From: Anisus vortex
Lineage: Eukaryota; Mollusca; Gastropoda; Planorbidae
Direction: 5' to 3'
NCBI GenBank assembly: GCA_949126835.1
Contig: OX421506.1
Span: 25,877,301 to 25,941,300, forward strand
Length of the DNA stretch: 64,000 bases
The notes beneath the pieces are model-generated. The model did not search any database. It saw nothing but the letters and a program-made list of their open reading frames with translations, and had not been told where the DNA came from. Positions 1-10,248 of this stretch are shown here, one piece after another (within the stretch, counting starts at the first letter, position 1; the number at the start of each line of letters is the position of its first letter). The translations under genes and the position numbers were made by a program.

Positions 1-2
1 GT

Positions 3-941
3 AAACTCAAAAAGAATTTCTGGTGGCCTAAAATGGAAAAAGATTTGAAAACATTTATTAAAAGCTGTGATACCTGTCTTAGACATAATAAAAAAGATTC
101 TAAACATAAGGCTCCAATACAAATGACAGATACCATAAACAAACCTTTTTACAAGATAGCAGTTGATATAATAGGGCCCATGAAGCAGACTAAAACTACC
201 AAAGCAAAGTTTGCCTTAACCATTATAGACATGGGGAGTAGATGGATAGAGGTAGTTCCATTAAGGGAAATAACTGCAGAAAGGGTCTGTAATGCTCTTT
301 TACCTATCTTTTGTCGTTTCGGTTTTCCAAAGTTCATATTGAGTGACAATGGAACTCAATTCAAATCAAGCCTTACTCAAGCTTTTGCACAAATGTTAAA
401 AATCACTCAAATTTTTAGTTCTATATACCATCCTGAATCAAATGGTATGATAGAAAGGGCTAATCAAACAATAAAACAAATGATAACAAAAGTGTGTGAA
501 GACCATCCATTTGAATGGGATGATTACCTTCCAGCTATTTTGTTTGCTTATAGACAATCGGTTCATGAAAGCACAGGTTTTTCACCATTTGAATTAGTGC
601 TTGGCAAAAATCCCAATGGACCATTGGATAATTTCAAATCAGAATTATTAGGACTTAAAGAAAAAAAAATGTCTCCATTTGACTTAGTCAATAAAACTGA
701 AAAACATATGAAAACAGCTTATGAATTTGCTGTACAAAAAAATGAAGAAATCAAATCTAAAACTTTAATCAGAGAAAACATTCATAAGAACATGAGAAAA
801 CTAGAAGTTGGTAATAAAGTACTTGTTTATTTGCCAATTGGCAGTGGCAATACTATGGAATGGAAAGGACCTTTTGAAATAATACTTAAGCTATCTGATG
901 TATTTTACAAAGTTTTAGAACTTATGAAGAAAACAAAGTAA
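3..941 (+). CDS. Integrase core and C-terminal region, Ty3/gypsy-like (partial, 5' end outside window)
   Basis: This is the integrase that inserts element cDNA into the host genome. The CxxC half of the zinc finger (SCDTC) is followed by a complete DDE core: Asp codon at 165 (VDIIGP), Asp at 345 (SDNGTQF) and Glu at 453 (MIERAN), with exactly 35 residues between the second Asp and the Glu. A GPFEI chromodomain-like or SH3-like tail region follows. The frame is already open at the window edge, so the true start is upstream. Compared with copy 2, about 40 bp are missing near 917, which shifts the frame and ends the ORF at 941, before the tail. The core looks catalytically intact although the 3' end is broken. 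Confidence 0.9.
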   Translation, partial: KLKKNFWWPKMEKDLKTFIKSCDTCLRHNKKDSKHKAPIQMTDTINKPFYKIAVDIIGPMKQTKTTKAKFALTIIDMGSRWIEVVPLREITAERVCNALLPIFCRFGFPKFILSDNGTQFKSSLTQAFAQMLKITQIFSSIYHPESNGMIERANQTIKQMITKVCEDHPFEWDDYLPAILFAYRQSVHESTGFSPFELVLGKNPNGPLDNFKSELLGLKEKKMSPFDLVNKTEKHMKTAYEFAVQKNEEIKSKTLIRENIHKNMRKLEVGNKVLVYLPIGSGNTMEWKGPFEIILKLSDVFYKVLELMKKTK

Positions 942-964
942 TTGAAAATAAATCAAAAGATGAA

Positions 965-1231
965 ATGATAATTGAAAATAAATCAGAAGATGATTTGATA
1001 ATTGAAAATAAATCAGAAGATGATATCAATAAATCAGAACATGCAAAAATGACATTAAATAAATGTTGTTCAATATTAAAAAGCTATAACAGAGAATATA
1101 AAAGCAAAAGAATTGAAATTGAAAATAAACCAGACAATGATATTAACAAATCTGAACACAGAAGAATAACATTGAATAAATGTTGTGAAATTCTAAGGAA
1201 TTTTAGCAGAGAACTCAGGTATAATCAATAA
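965..1231 (+). CDS. Detached acidic/Cys-containing tail of the integrase ORF
   Basis: This 88-residue reading frame equals the C-terminal tail of the integrase ORF in copy 2, but here it is separated from integrase by the 40-bp deletion and frameshift. It starts with three IENKSEDD-like units (one upstream in another frame) and contains a motif NKSEH..TLNKCC.IL....RE twice, about 40 residues apart; copy 2 has the motif once. I recognise no family. It occupies the place where Gmr1-type elements carry reverse transcriptase. It may be translated only as part of an intact relative. Confidence 0.5.
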   Translation: MIIENKSEDDLIIENKSEDDINKSEHAKMTLNKCCSILKSYNREYKSKRIEIENKPDNDINKSEHRRITLNKCCEILRNFSRELRYNQ

Positions 1232-2344
1232 AATTATACATAGGAATAACTAAATTTATGAATAAGATATGATATTTTCAGTAACAGGTATAATGACATG
1301 ATAACAAATTTTTTTTTCTTTTGTAAAGAACAAATATGTAAATATGGATACTGGTATATAATAATCTAATTGATGAAAATAATAATTATCAGTTGGAAAT
1401 TTTTTTTATGTAGCCTCTGAACAGTTTGGTAAGACTGTTAAGCACATACATTTTGTGGCCTCTGAACAGTGAATCTGTTATGCCATATGTTAATATTATT
1501 ATGCCTATGTAAGTCTTTAAAAAAGCATTAGAGGAATTGAAATAAGAATGATATAATAATGAAATGCCTATGTAAGACTCTAAAGTCAGAGCATTAGATG
1601 ATAATATTGTATTGTATTCATGTAAGACTAAAGATAGCATTGAAGCCAATAGATAAATGATACATATAAGACTCACAGGAAGTTGAGCAGTGTAATATAA
1701 ATATATAATTGAAGGGAAGACTTGAATAACTCGTGTAATATTTTATTGTAAACTAAGATGGAAGATAATCATGTTACATTGTAAGTAATGTTATTGAGAA
1801 TATCAATCTATAACAATCAATAATAATCAATAAAAATCAAGAATAATCAATAAAAATATCAATACAAAATGACAATTGAAAAAACCGACATTAGTATTAT
1901 ATTAATTTTGTTGTATAAAATAATAAATGTTGTATGAAAAAATTTTCATGGAATCTATTTAGATTTTGTGAGATAAAGATAATAGATAATCTCGACAGCC
2001 TTGATGAGTATTTAGCATAATAATTATCCATACACATCACTGATATCCAATAGTTTATCTCAGTATTACTGAAGTTGATTAGACAATACCTAAAGATAGT
2101 TGTCTATGACTAATTGTCATATTAACATTAGACATTATTCTTTGTGTCTTTTGTTTATATTTCTGCCTATGAATTTTTTTTGTTGTTTGTACATATATTA
2201 AATGAATTTTTTTCTCTATGTATTATTAAATGAATGATTACATGCATTAATTAAGATTAAGATAATTTTTTTTCCATTATTGTAAACATTTTTCGTATCA
2301 AAAATAATAATAAATTATTATTTTTTCTCTGTGGTTGGGGGGTA
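1232..2344 (+). other. 3' non-coding region of copy 1 with polypurine tract
   Basis: AT-rich, about 1.1 kb, colinear with 8627-9793 in copy 2. It contains internally repeated units resembling TATGTAAGACT and GCATTAGA around 1410-1680, CAATAATCAA repeats at about 1810-1860, and ends with a G-rich tract (TGGTTGGGGGGTA) directly before the LTR, the expected primer for plus-strand synthesis. Confidence 0.75.
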
Positions 2345-2800
2345 TGCTATGAAGCCATTAAATAATATATAGGTAGTAACTATATTAATAATTAAAAAGT
2401 CGAAATAAAACCCATTTTTGGATATTAAGAAAACCTATATCGGAAGTAGAGATAGTCAAGTGACTGTCCATGTGGTCGGCAGTCTTTTCTCATAACTCAC
2501 AAGGAACGCCGGCATTATAATTAGACTCAGGAAAAATAAATAAAATTGTGTATTATGTTGATACTATAAAGCTATATTTGTTCATTGGATGTGAAGTGTC
2601 AACTGTTAATGAATTGTTATTAAATAATATGCTGCAACAAGTCGTTCTTTTATTATTTACAAGTTTGGAATTTATATTGTGGTGATGTAGTCTATTTTGA
2701 TGTTCAAATCAATCAAATAATTCAGCTACTGCAACTCAAATACTCTGAAAAGACTGGTAGTAATGTTTGATAGTCCAATAATAATAATAGGACATCAACA
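2345..2800 (+). repeat. 3' LTR of copy 1
   Basis: A 456-bp repeat beginning TGCTATGAAGCC and ending CATCAACA, so TG...CA. It matches the LTRs at 3064-3518 and 9794-10248 with roughly 3 percent differences counted by eye. Confidence 0.92.
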
Positions 2801-3063
2801 GTCATTTTACCTGTTAAGCGCTCTTGGTATAATGTTTCTAACGACTTAAGGTTAGTGCCAATAATTTTTTCTGCATTTTTGACAACTGATTCTAGCTTGT
2901 GTAAATTAACTACAGGTAGCCTGTCGAACCAAACAATAGATCTTGTCAGTATGCTTTCAATAATAGCCCTATAGAAATTAGTCATTATCACTTTATTGAC
3001 CCCACAGGACTTCAGCTTTCTAAGAAAATACATTCTCTGCCTTGCTTTCTTAAGGATATCAGT
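2801..3063 (-). pseudogene. Rex1/Babar-like LINE, C-terminal fragment between two LTR elements
   Basis: The minus strand encodes the region after the RT palm of a Rex1/Babar-type element: KARQRMYFLRKL, then FYRAIIESILT, VWFDRLPV and KLESVVKNAEKIIG, followed by LYQERL. This is the direct continuation of the LINE at 10249: the two are separated only by the 7.2-kb LTR element and its duplicated TCAGT. The other side at 2801 is cut by the LTR of copy 1. The LINE presumably continues left of the window beyond copy 1. Confidence 0.85.
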
Positions 3064-3518
3064 TGCTATGAAGCCATAAAATAATATATAGGTAGTAGCT
3101 ATATTAATAATTAAAAAGTCGAAATAAAACCCATTTTTGGATATTAAGAAAACCTATATCGGAAGTAGATATAGTCAAGTGACTGTCCATGCGGTCGGCA
3201 GTCTTTTCTCATAACTCACAAGGAACGCAGGCATTATTTTAGACTCAGGAAAAATAAATAAAATTGTGTATTATGTTGATACTATAAAGCTATATTTGTT
3301 CATTGGATGTGAAGTGTCAACTGTTAATGAATTGTTATTAAATAATATGCTGCAATAAGTCGTTCATTTATTATTTACAAGTTTGGAATTTATATTGTGG
3401 TGATGTCGTCCATTTTGATGTTCAAATCAATCAAATAATTCAGCTACTGCAACTCAAATACTCTGAGAAGACTGGTGGTAATGTTTGATAGTCCAATAAT
3501 AATAATAGGACATCAACA
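3064..3518 (+). repeat. 5' LTR of copy 2
   Basis: 455 bp, TGCTATGAAG...CATCAACA, apparently identical to 9794-10248. It carries the transcription start and polyadenylation signals of the element; AATAAATAAA near 3250 could serve polyadenylation. Confidence 0.93.
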
Positions 3519-5661
3519 GGTTTGGTGGCAGCTAACGGAGAGAGAAGCTGAAGGATATAATATTATGTTCAAATTCGAAACTTTTTGAACTTTTTGAAGA
3601 CGTACTACAAACCACATGGAAAATTATGTGAGTACCAGTTTTTGAACAAAACTGAAGCCTGAGTCAATTATTTCAAATACATATACTATTTATCTGATTG
3701 AGCACTATAATAGCTCTAAGAAAATATAACATTTGTACACCGATGACAAATATTTCATCATTGGAAAATTCGATACAAAAAATCGAAAAAAAGTGACTAT
3801 ACGCAGATCATTATTTAATATTTGCAACCGGAAAAAGTTTCGTTCCCACATGTTATCAACAAGGAACCTAAACTATATACATATGTTCAAGTCCGATGTT
3901 CAAATCCGATGTGACACAACCATGTGTTGAATTTTATGTAGCCTACATAACCATATGTTCAAATCCGATGTGACACAACCATGTGTTGAATTTTATGTAG
4001 CCTATGTTCAAATCCGATGTGACACGACCAGGTGTTGAAATCTGATGTGTTGAAGTCCGATGTGCAGAAAGATAAATAAATGACATTAAGTAACTTTAAA
4101 TATAATTAATATTTAATCTGTATACCAAAGACTTTGACATTAATTTTAATTAATGGTATACATTTTTTTCTTGTGTTCATTCTAAAATTGGATTATACCA
4201 TACTGAAGTGGAAACTTGAAGCAACTCAACTAGATACAGTGTGAACATTCATTGGATTATTAAATAATTAATTAAGTTTCTTCTGCATTTCTACTATGGA
4301 TTTACATTGCAGTAATTTCATACAGTGAATGTGTTTTCATTTGGATTATTAAGTAATCTTTAATTTAATCATATTTTTTACATTCATTAGTATGAATTAT
4401 ATATATATATATGTATTATTTATGTATAAAGCGGGCTCTGGTTGGCGGGACTTTCTAAAATAAATCTCTTGTCTCTTCTTATTCTGTCTATCATCTATTT
4501 CTATTTCTTAAAAGAGATTGATTAGAAATGATTCTTTGTTAGGGTTATTTCTGTTAGTTGTCTTGACTTTGTTTGTTATTGTTAAGAATTATTAAAGTAA
4601 AATTACTATAGTCTTGTCAATGTTATACATGTCGTTATTCTTTGTCAGAAATTCCTCTATCATTTGTGGTCCAAGCAGCATTAGTGTATTGTGATTGTGT
4701 TTTTTTTTTTCTATTGTTACTTGATATAATTTTTTTTGTTGTGTATTTTTTGAGATATCATTAATATGCATTGGTTAGTTTTTGCTCTCTGAGTATAATG
4801 GTCTATGGTAAGAACATTAACAATAATAAGTTCACCTAGATAATAATAATATGAATATTCACATTCATAACTATATAATTTAAGTGGTGCCCAAATACAT
4901 GTATCTACAATTAACAAAATAATAATTGATATCTAATACATGTAACTACAAATGTACAAAATATTCACAATATAACAGGTAAAATAACCTAAATAAAAAT
5001 AATATTGTGCTTTGCAGTGCTACTGTAATAATATTATCTAGAATTTACATTGCTATTAATTATAGTAAAATTATTGTGTATTGGCATTAATGAAAATGTA
5101 CTTCCAGTAATCACTATGAAAATGTACTTCCAATACTGATAATAATTACATCCATTTCAATTGCTAATAAGAATAATATCATAGTGGCTTATGATAACAT
5201 TAATCTAATTGTTATATGCCATCCTCAATAATAATAATAATATTATCTATGTGCTACCATTGGTAATAATAAGATTGTACTTTGCTTTGCGGAAAATAAT
5301 TGTGCAACCCATATAGTAATAATAAGTCACAATAGTAAAAAGTGACTTGCACTTGCTTTAAACTCTACTATAAAATTGCTAATAATAATAAAATAAACAA
5401 GCCATAATAGAAAATGTGTCTTGGCTTAGCATACTTGTTGACATTCTAGCATTTTGCATTCTGAATTATAAACATTTTACTACAGCATAGGATTAAAAAA
5501 AAAAAAAAAGTTGCTGTGATATTATATGACTGCTCATTCAGTAATTAATAAATATTGCCATCCAGTATAGGAATAAAACATTGCTGTACTATAAAATAGT
5601 GCATTATAATAATTGTACTGTACTATAATATAATAAATCTTGACATTCATAATAAATAATA
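3519..5661 (+). other. Leader of copy 2 with primer-binding site and tandem repeats
   Basis: Directly after the LTR is TTTGGTGGCAGCTAACGGAG. From the TGG at 3523 it matches the complement of a tRNA 3' end, with the first ten or so bases fitting tRNA-Leu, so it is the likely minus-strand primer site. About three diverging copies of a roughly 55-65-bp unit (ATGTTCAAATCCGATGTGAC..) occupy 3885-4065. The rest is AT-rich with AATAATAATA runs and no ORF. A 2.1-kb leader is long for this element class. Confidence 0.75.
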
Positions 5662-7863
5662 ATGGAGTCAAAGGTTCAATTACTCTATGATGAGGCTAAA
5701 TTGTTGGCAAAAGAATATGGTATTACTGATAAGAAAGAATATCAGGAATTTGTTGAAAATAAAGTTAAGCAATTGAAAAAAGAATTAGCAGATAAGGAAA
5801 GAGATGAACGAGCAGAATTAAGGGCTCATGAAATTAAACAAAAAGAACTTGATAATGAAATTAAACAAAAAGAACTTGATAATGAAATTAAACAAAAACA
5901 ACTAGAACTAGAAATGAATAAAGAAAAAGAATTGAAAGAACTAGAAATGAATAAAGAAAAAGAGTTAAGAGAAACTCAGTTGAAAGAAACTCAACTAAAA
6001 TTAGCTCATGAATTGGAGTTGGCTAAGTTGCAAAATACTAAAGTTGAGCAAACAAATAATGAAAAATCAAAACATGGTGTTAGATTCAAAATGCCTCCTT
6101 TTGATGGAAAAGAGAAAATTGTTGATTTTCTAAATTTATTTGAAGCAACATGTAAAGGATATGGGATTCCCATTTCAGAATATTACATTCACCTTATCCC
6201 ACAATTGAAAGATAAGGGTAGGGAAGCACTATCACATATTGATAAAGAAATAACTGATTATGCCATTATCAAAGAACAGTTAATAAAATTCTTTATCCAC
6301 TCTGAGGATTATTACAGACAAAAGTTTCATAACTTTATCTTAACAGACAAGATAGAACCGAGAGCTTTTGTGTCTGAAGTGAAAACATTTTTACTTACCT
6401 GGTTAGACTTAGTAAAAATAGATACCAAAAATCCTAATGAGATTATAGAAATCATGGTTGTTGATAAAGTATTAGAACAAGCTTCTAAACCATTGTTTAC
6501 TCACATTATGGAAAGAAAAGTTAAGACAGTTGAGAGTTTGATAGATGCAATCTCAAATTTTAAGGATAGTCATCCTAATGTAGAACTGACTAAACAAAAT
6601 CAAACAGTAAATACAATTCAACATAGAAGAAGGAGCTATTCACCTCCTAGGTCTAGACATAATCAATTTGGCAATAGAAAAAAATTTGTTAATCAACCAA
6701 AATCTAATAATTATAGATGTATTTTTTGTAATGGTACAAACCATTCATCAGAATATTGTTACAGAAATAACAATGCAAGAGGTAGAAATTTCAATCCAAA
6801 CTTCAATAGATCAAATGTTGATCATAGAGGTTTTTCAAATCAAAATTTTTCTAATTTTGATGATAGAAACTTTCCAAATCAGAATTTTTCAAATTTTGGA
6901 AACAGAAATATGCCAAATCAGAATTTTTCCAATAACAATGTGCCAAATCAACATGTTGGAAGACAAGATTTTCCTAATACTCAAAACAGACCTCAATCAA
7001 ATTTCCAAAATAGAAGAAATAGAGGAAAACTTAACAATTCCACATCTCAATCTAATAATGTCATATTTGAAAACAGGGGTCAGTTAATACTTTTTCCTGC
7101 TTATGTGGAAGGAAAGACCACTTACTGTCTAAGAGACACCGGAAGTAGTATAATATGCATAGATGAAAGTATCATTCCAAATCAGAAACCCACCAATATA
7201 ATAAGAGTGGATACAATAAAACTTGGAAATGGTTCCACTGTAAATTGTCCTGTCACTATAATAGACATTGATTGTCCTTGGCTCACTGGAAAAGCAGAGG
7301 CAGCCATAATGAAAAACTGTGTTGCACCTTTAATTATTGGTAATTCTTTCAATGTCAAACATGATAATAGTTTTGACATTTTTCAAAAATGGATGAATGA
7401 AAAATCCAATGACTTGAATTTGAAACCTGTTCTATTGCAAAATGAGAAGTTAGTAGATTTACCAGAACAAGAATTTTACCCTGCTCTACAAACTTTTAAT
7501 TTTTTACAAACCATAGGAAAGTCAGAAAATAATATTCTCAATGAGACACCTAATATTGACTTATCCATAAATAATGAAAAGGATAATCCTATTCCCAAAT
7601 GGAATGGAACAGAAAAACTAGAACAGTATGTAAGCAAATTTGAAAGTCAATGTGAAATAAACAATGTACCAAAAGAATTACATGCTATTTCACTATGTAG
7701 ACATTTAGAAGGTCATAAACAAATATTCAACATTGCTAAAAATCAAATATCTGATTTTACTAAAATGAAGAGTGAGATATTATCATACATTGATAGTCCT
7801 CATAAAAAGGAAACCCAAATGAAAAAAAACAGAAAATATCAGTTTAATAAACATGCCTTTTGA
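5662..7863 (+). CDS. Gag-protease polyprotein of LTR family A
   Basis: 733 residues. Residues 1-135 form a highly charged coiled coil with repeated EIKQKELDN and LEMNKEKEL units. Residues about 136-310 are a capsid-like domain (VRFKMPPFDGKEKIVDFL). A CCHC zinc knuckle lies at about 353-366 (CIFCNGTNHSSEYC), followed by an Asn/Phe-rich repeat stretch (NQNFSNF units). The retroviral aspartic protease has its DTGSS motif near residue 492 and the APLIIGN flap-end motif near 553. After the protease a further segment (about 640-725, PIPKWNGTEKLEQYVSKFE) looks like the start of another capsid domain. The ORF ends 11 bp into the integrase ORF, which lies in the +1 frame. The A-run at about 7821-7828 is a plausible slippage site. 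Confidence 0.88.
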   Translation: MESKVQLLYDEAKLLAKEYGITDKKEYQEFVENKVKQLKKELADKERDERAELRAHEIKQKELDNEIKQKELDNEIKQKQLELEMNKEKELKELEMNKEKELRETQLKETQLKLAHELELAKLQNTKVEQTNNEKSKHGVRFKMPPFDGKEKIVDFLNLFEATCKGYGIPISEYYIHLIPQLKDKGREALSHIDKEITDYAIIKEQLIKFFIHSEDYYRQKFHNFILTDKIEPRAFVSEVKTFLLTWLDLVKIDTKNPNEIIEIMVVDKVLEQASKPLFTHIMERKVKTVESLIDAISNFKDSHPNVELTKQNQTVNTIQHRRRSYSPPRSRHNQFGNRKKFVNQPKSNNYRCIFCNGTNHSSEYCYRNNNARGRNFNPNFNRSNVDHRGFSNQNFSNFDDRNFPNQNFSNFGNRNMPNQNFSNNNVPNQHVGRQDFPNTQNRPQSNFQNRRNRGKLNNSTSQSNNVIFENRGQLILFPAYVEGKTTYCLRDTGSSIICIDESIIPNQKPTNIIRVDTIKLGNGSTVNCPVTIIDIDCPWLTGKAEAAIMKNCVAPLIIGNSFNVKHDNSFDIFQKWMNEKSNDLNLKPVLLQNEKLVDLPEQEFYPALQTFNFLQTIGKSENNILNETPNIDLSINNEKDNPIPKWNGTEKLEQYVSKFESQCEINNVPKELHAISLCRHLEGHKQIFNIAKNQISDFTKMKSEILSYIDSPHKKETQMKKNRKYQFNKHAF

Positions 7864-8626
7864 TGAGCTAACTCTAAAACAAGAACAGAAAGAAGATCCA
7901 TACATAATTAAAATGGTATCAGAAATTGAAAAAGGTCAGGTTAAAAATAAAAACATTGAAATAATAAATGGAATTCTCTGTAGAAAGGACACTAAATTAG
8001 ATGTAACTCAAATAGTTATACCTAAAACATTAACTGTCAAAGTAATGCAAATTTCGCATAACAATGCATTGTCAGGTCATTTGAGTAGCAAGAAAACAGT
8101 TTGTAATCTCAAAAAGAATTTCTGGTGGCCTAAAATGGAAAAAGATTTGAAAACATTTATTAAAAGCTGTGATACCTGTCTTAGACATAATAAAAAAGAT
8201 TCTAAACATAAGGCTCCAATACAAATGACAGATACCATAAACAAACCTTTTTACAAGATAGCAGTTGATATCAAAGAAAATATTCATAAGAACATGAGAA
8301 AACTAGAAGTTGGTAATAAAGTACTTGTTTATTTGCCAATTGGCAGTGGCAATACTATGGAATGGAGAGGACCTTTTGAAATAATATTTAAGCTGTCTGA
8401 TGTATTTTACAAGGTTAACATTAATAACAAAGAAAAAATTGTTCATTTAAACAATTTGAGAACTGATGAAGAAAACAAAGTTATTGAAAATAAATCAGAA
8501 GATAATATGATAATTGAAAATAAACCAGACAATGATATTAGTAAATCTGAACATAGAAAAATAACATTGAATAAATGCTGTGAAATTCTAAGGAATTTTA
8601 GCAGAGAACTCAAGTATAATCAATAG
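7853..8626 (+). CDS. Integrase with in-frame deletion of the catalytic core
   Basis: 257 residues. The N-terminal H2C2 zinc finger is complete (QISHNNALSGHL ... SCDTCLRH). The core starts with AVDI, whose first catalytic Asp codon is at 8267, then jumps directly to KENIHKNMRKLEVGNK. Aligned with copy 1, exactly 600 bp (200 codons) are missing, removing the second Asp and the Glu while keeping the frame. The C-terminal GPFEI region and the tail NKCCEILRNFSREL are present. The product cannot be an active integrase on its own. It could start by frameshift from gag or at the ATG at 7853. Confidence 0.9.
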   Translation: MPFDELTLKQEQKEDPYIIKMVSEIEKGQVKNKNIEIINGILCRKDTKLDVTQIVIPKTLTVKVMQISHNNALSGHLSSKKTVCNLKKNFWWPKMEKDLKTFIKSCDTCLRHNKKDSKHKAPIQMTDTINKPFYKIAVDIKENIHKNMRKLEVGNKVLVYLPIGSGNTMEWRGPFEIIFKLSDVFYKVNINNKEKIVHLNNLRTDEENKVIENKSEDNMIIENKPDNDISKSEHRKITLNKCCEILRNFSRELKYNQ

Positions 8627-9793
8627 AATTATACATAGGAACAACTAAATTTATGAATGGGATATGATATTTTCAGTAACAGGTATAATGACATTATAAC
8701 ATTTTTTTTTCTTTTGTAAAGAACAAATATGTAAATATGGATACTGGTATAAAATAATCTAATTGATGAAAATAATGATTATCAGTTGGAAATTTTTTTT
8801 ATGTAGCCTCGGAACAGTTTGGTAAGACTGTTAAGCACATAAATTTTGTGGCCTCTGAACAGTGAATCTGTTATGCCATATGTTAATATTAATATGCCTA
8901 TGTAAGTCTTTAAAAAAGCATTAGAGGAATTGAAATAAGAATGATATAATAATGAAATGCCTATGTAAAACTCTAAAGTCAGAGCATTAGATGATAATAT
9001 TGTATTGTATTCATGTAAGACTAAAGATAGCATTGAAGCCAATAAATAAATGATACATATAAGACTCACAGGAAGATGAGCAGTGTAATATAATGATATA
9101 TTTGAAGAAAAGACTTGAATAATTTGTGTAATATTTTATTGTAAACTAAGATGGAAGATAATCATGTTACATTGTAAGTAATGTTATTGAGAATATCAAT
9201 CAATAATAATCAATAATAATCAATAAGAATCAATAAGAATCAATAAGAATATCAATTCAAAATAAATATATATGAAGATATATATTCATAATAACCATTA
9301 TGAGAATTTCAATACAAAATGACAATTGATAAAACAGAGATTAGTGTTATATTAATCTTATTATAGAATAATAAATGTTGTATGAAAAAATTTTCATGGA
9401 ATCTATTTAGATTTTGTGAGATAAAGATAATAGATAATCTCGACAGCCTTGATGAGTATTTAGCATAATAATTATCGATACACATCACTGATATCCAATA
9501 GTTTATCTCAGTGTTACTGAAGTTGATTAGACAATACCTAAAGATAATTGTCTATGACTAATTGTCATATAAACATTAGACATTATTCTTTGTGTCATAT
9601 TTCTGCTTATAAATATGAATTTTTTTGATTGTTTGTACATATATTAAATGAATTTTTTTTTTTTCTCTATGTATTATTAAATGAATGATTATATGCATTA
9701 ATTAAGATTAAGATAATTTTTTTCATTATTGTAAACATTTTTCGTATCAAAAATAATAATAAATTATTATTTTTTCTCTGTGGTTGGGGGGTA
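8627..9793 (+). other. 3' non-coding region of copy 2 with polypurine tract
   Basis: Colinear with 1232-2344 of copy 1 apart from small indels, including extra CAATAAGAAT repeats at about 9200-9250. It ends in TGGTTGGGGGGTA before the LTR. It contains no reverse-transcriptase-like coding. Confidence 0.8.
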
Positions 9794-10248
9794 TGCTATG
9801 AAGCCATAAAATAATATATAGGTAGTAGCTATATTAATAATTAAAAAGTCGAAATAAAACCCATTTTTGGATATTAAGAAAACCTATATCGGAAGTAGAT
9901 ATAGTCAAGTGACTGTCCATGCGGTCGGCAGTCTTTTCTCATAACTCACAAGGAACGCAGGCATTATTTTAGACTCAGGAAAAATAAATAAAATTGTGTA
10001 TTATGTTGATACTATAAAGCTATATTTGTTCATTGGATGTGAAGTGTCAACTGTTAATGAATTGTTATTAAATAATATGCTGCAATAAGTCGTTCATTTA
10101 TTATTTACAAGTTTGGAATTTATATTGTGGTGATGTCGTCCATTTTGATGTTCAAATCAATCAAATAATTCAGCTACTGCAACTCAAATACTCTGAGAAG
10201 ACTGGTGGTAATGTTTGATAGTCCAATAATAATAATAGGACATCAACA
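9794..10248 (+). repeat. 3' LTR of copy 2
   Basis: 455 bp, same sequence as 3064-3518 as far as I can read. It is followed by the target duplication TCAGT and then by LINE sequence. Confidence 0.93.

Larger units (their letters stand above)
1..2800 (+). mobile_element. LTR retrotransposon family A, copy 1 (3' part only)
   Basis: The window opens inside the integrase gene of a Ty3/gypsy-like element. From there through a 1.1-kb 3' non-coding region to a purine-rich tract (about 2330-2344) and a terminal LTR it aligns with copy 2 at 8101-10248. No reverse transcriptase or RNase H lies between integrase and LTR. Its LTR differs from the copy 2 LTRs at roughly a dozen positions, so it is an older insertion. 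The right boundary is followed directly by LINE sequence at 2801, so the element sits inside that LINE. Confidence 0.9.
3064..10248 (+). mobile_element. LTR retrotransposon family A, copy 2 (complete ends, lacks RT/RNase H)
   Basis: A 7185-bp element bounded by two 455-bp LTRs that I read as identical. It is flanked by a perfect 5-bp duplication TCAGT (3059-3063 and 10249-10253). Order: LTR, primer-binding site, 2.1-kb leader, gag-protease ORF, overlapping integrase ORF, 1.17-kb 3' region, polypurine tract, LTR. No reverse transcriptase or RNase H motif (YADD-like, TDAS-like) is encoded, so replication must use enzymes supplied in trans. Identical LTRs mean a very young insertion. Confidence 0.93.

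Noticed and set aside
3885..4065. CRISPR-like tandem units
   Set aside because: Units are contiguous, diverging and without unique spacers, and the DNA is eukaryotic; they belong to a retrotransposon leader.
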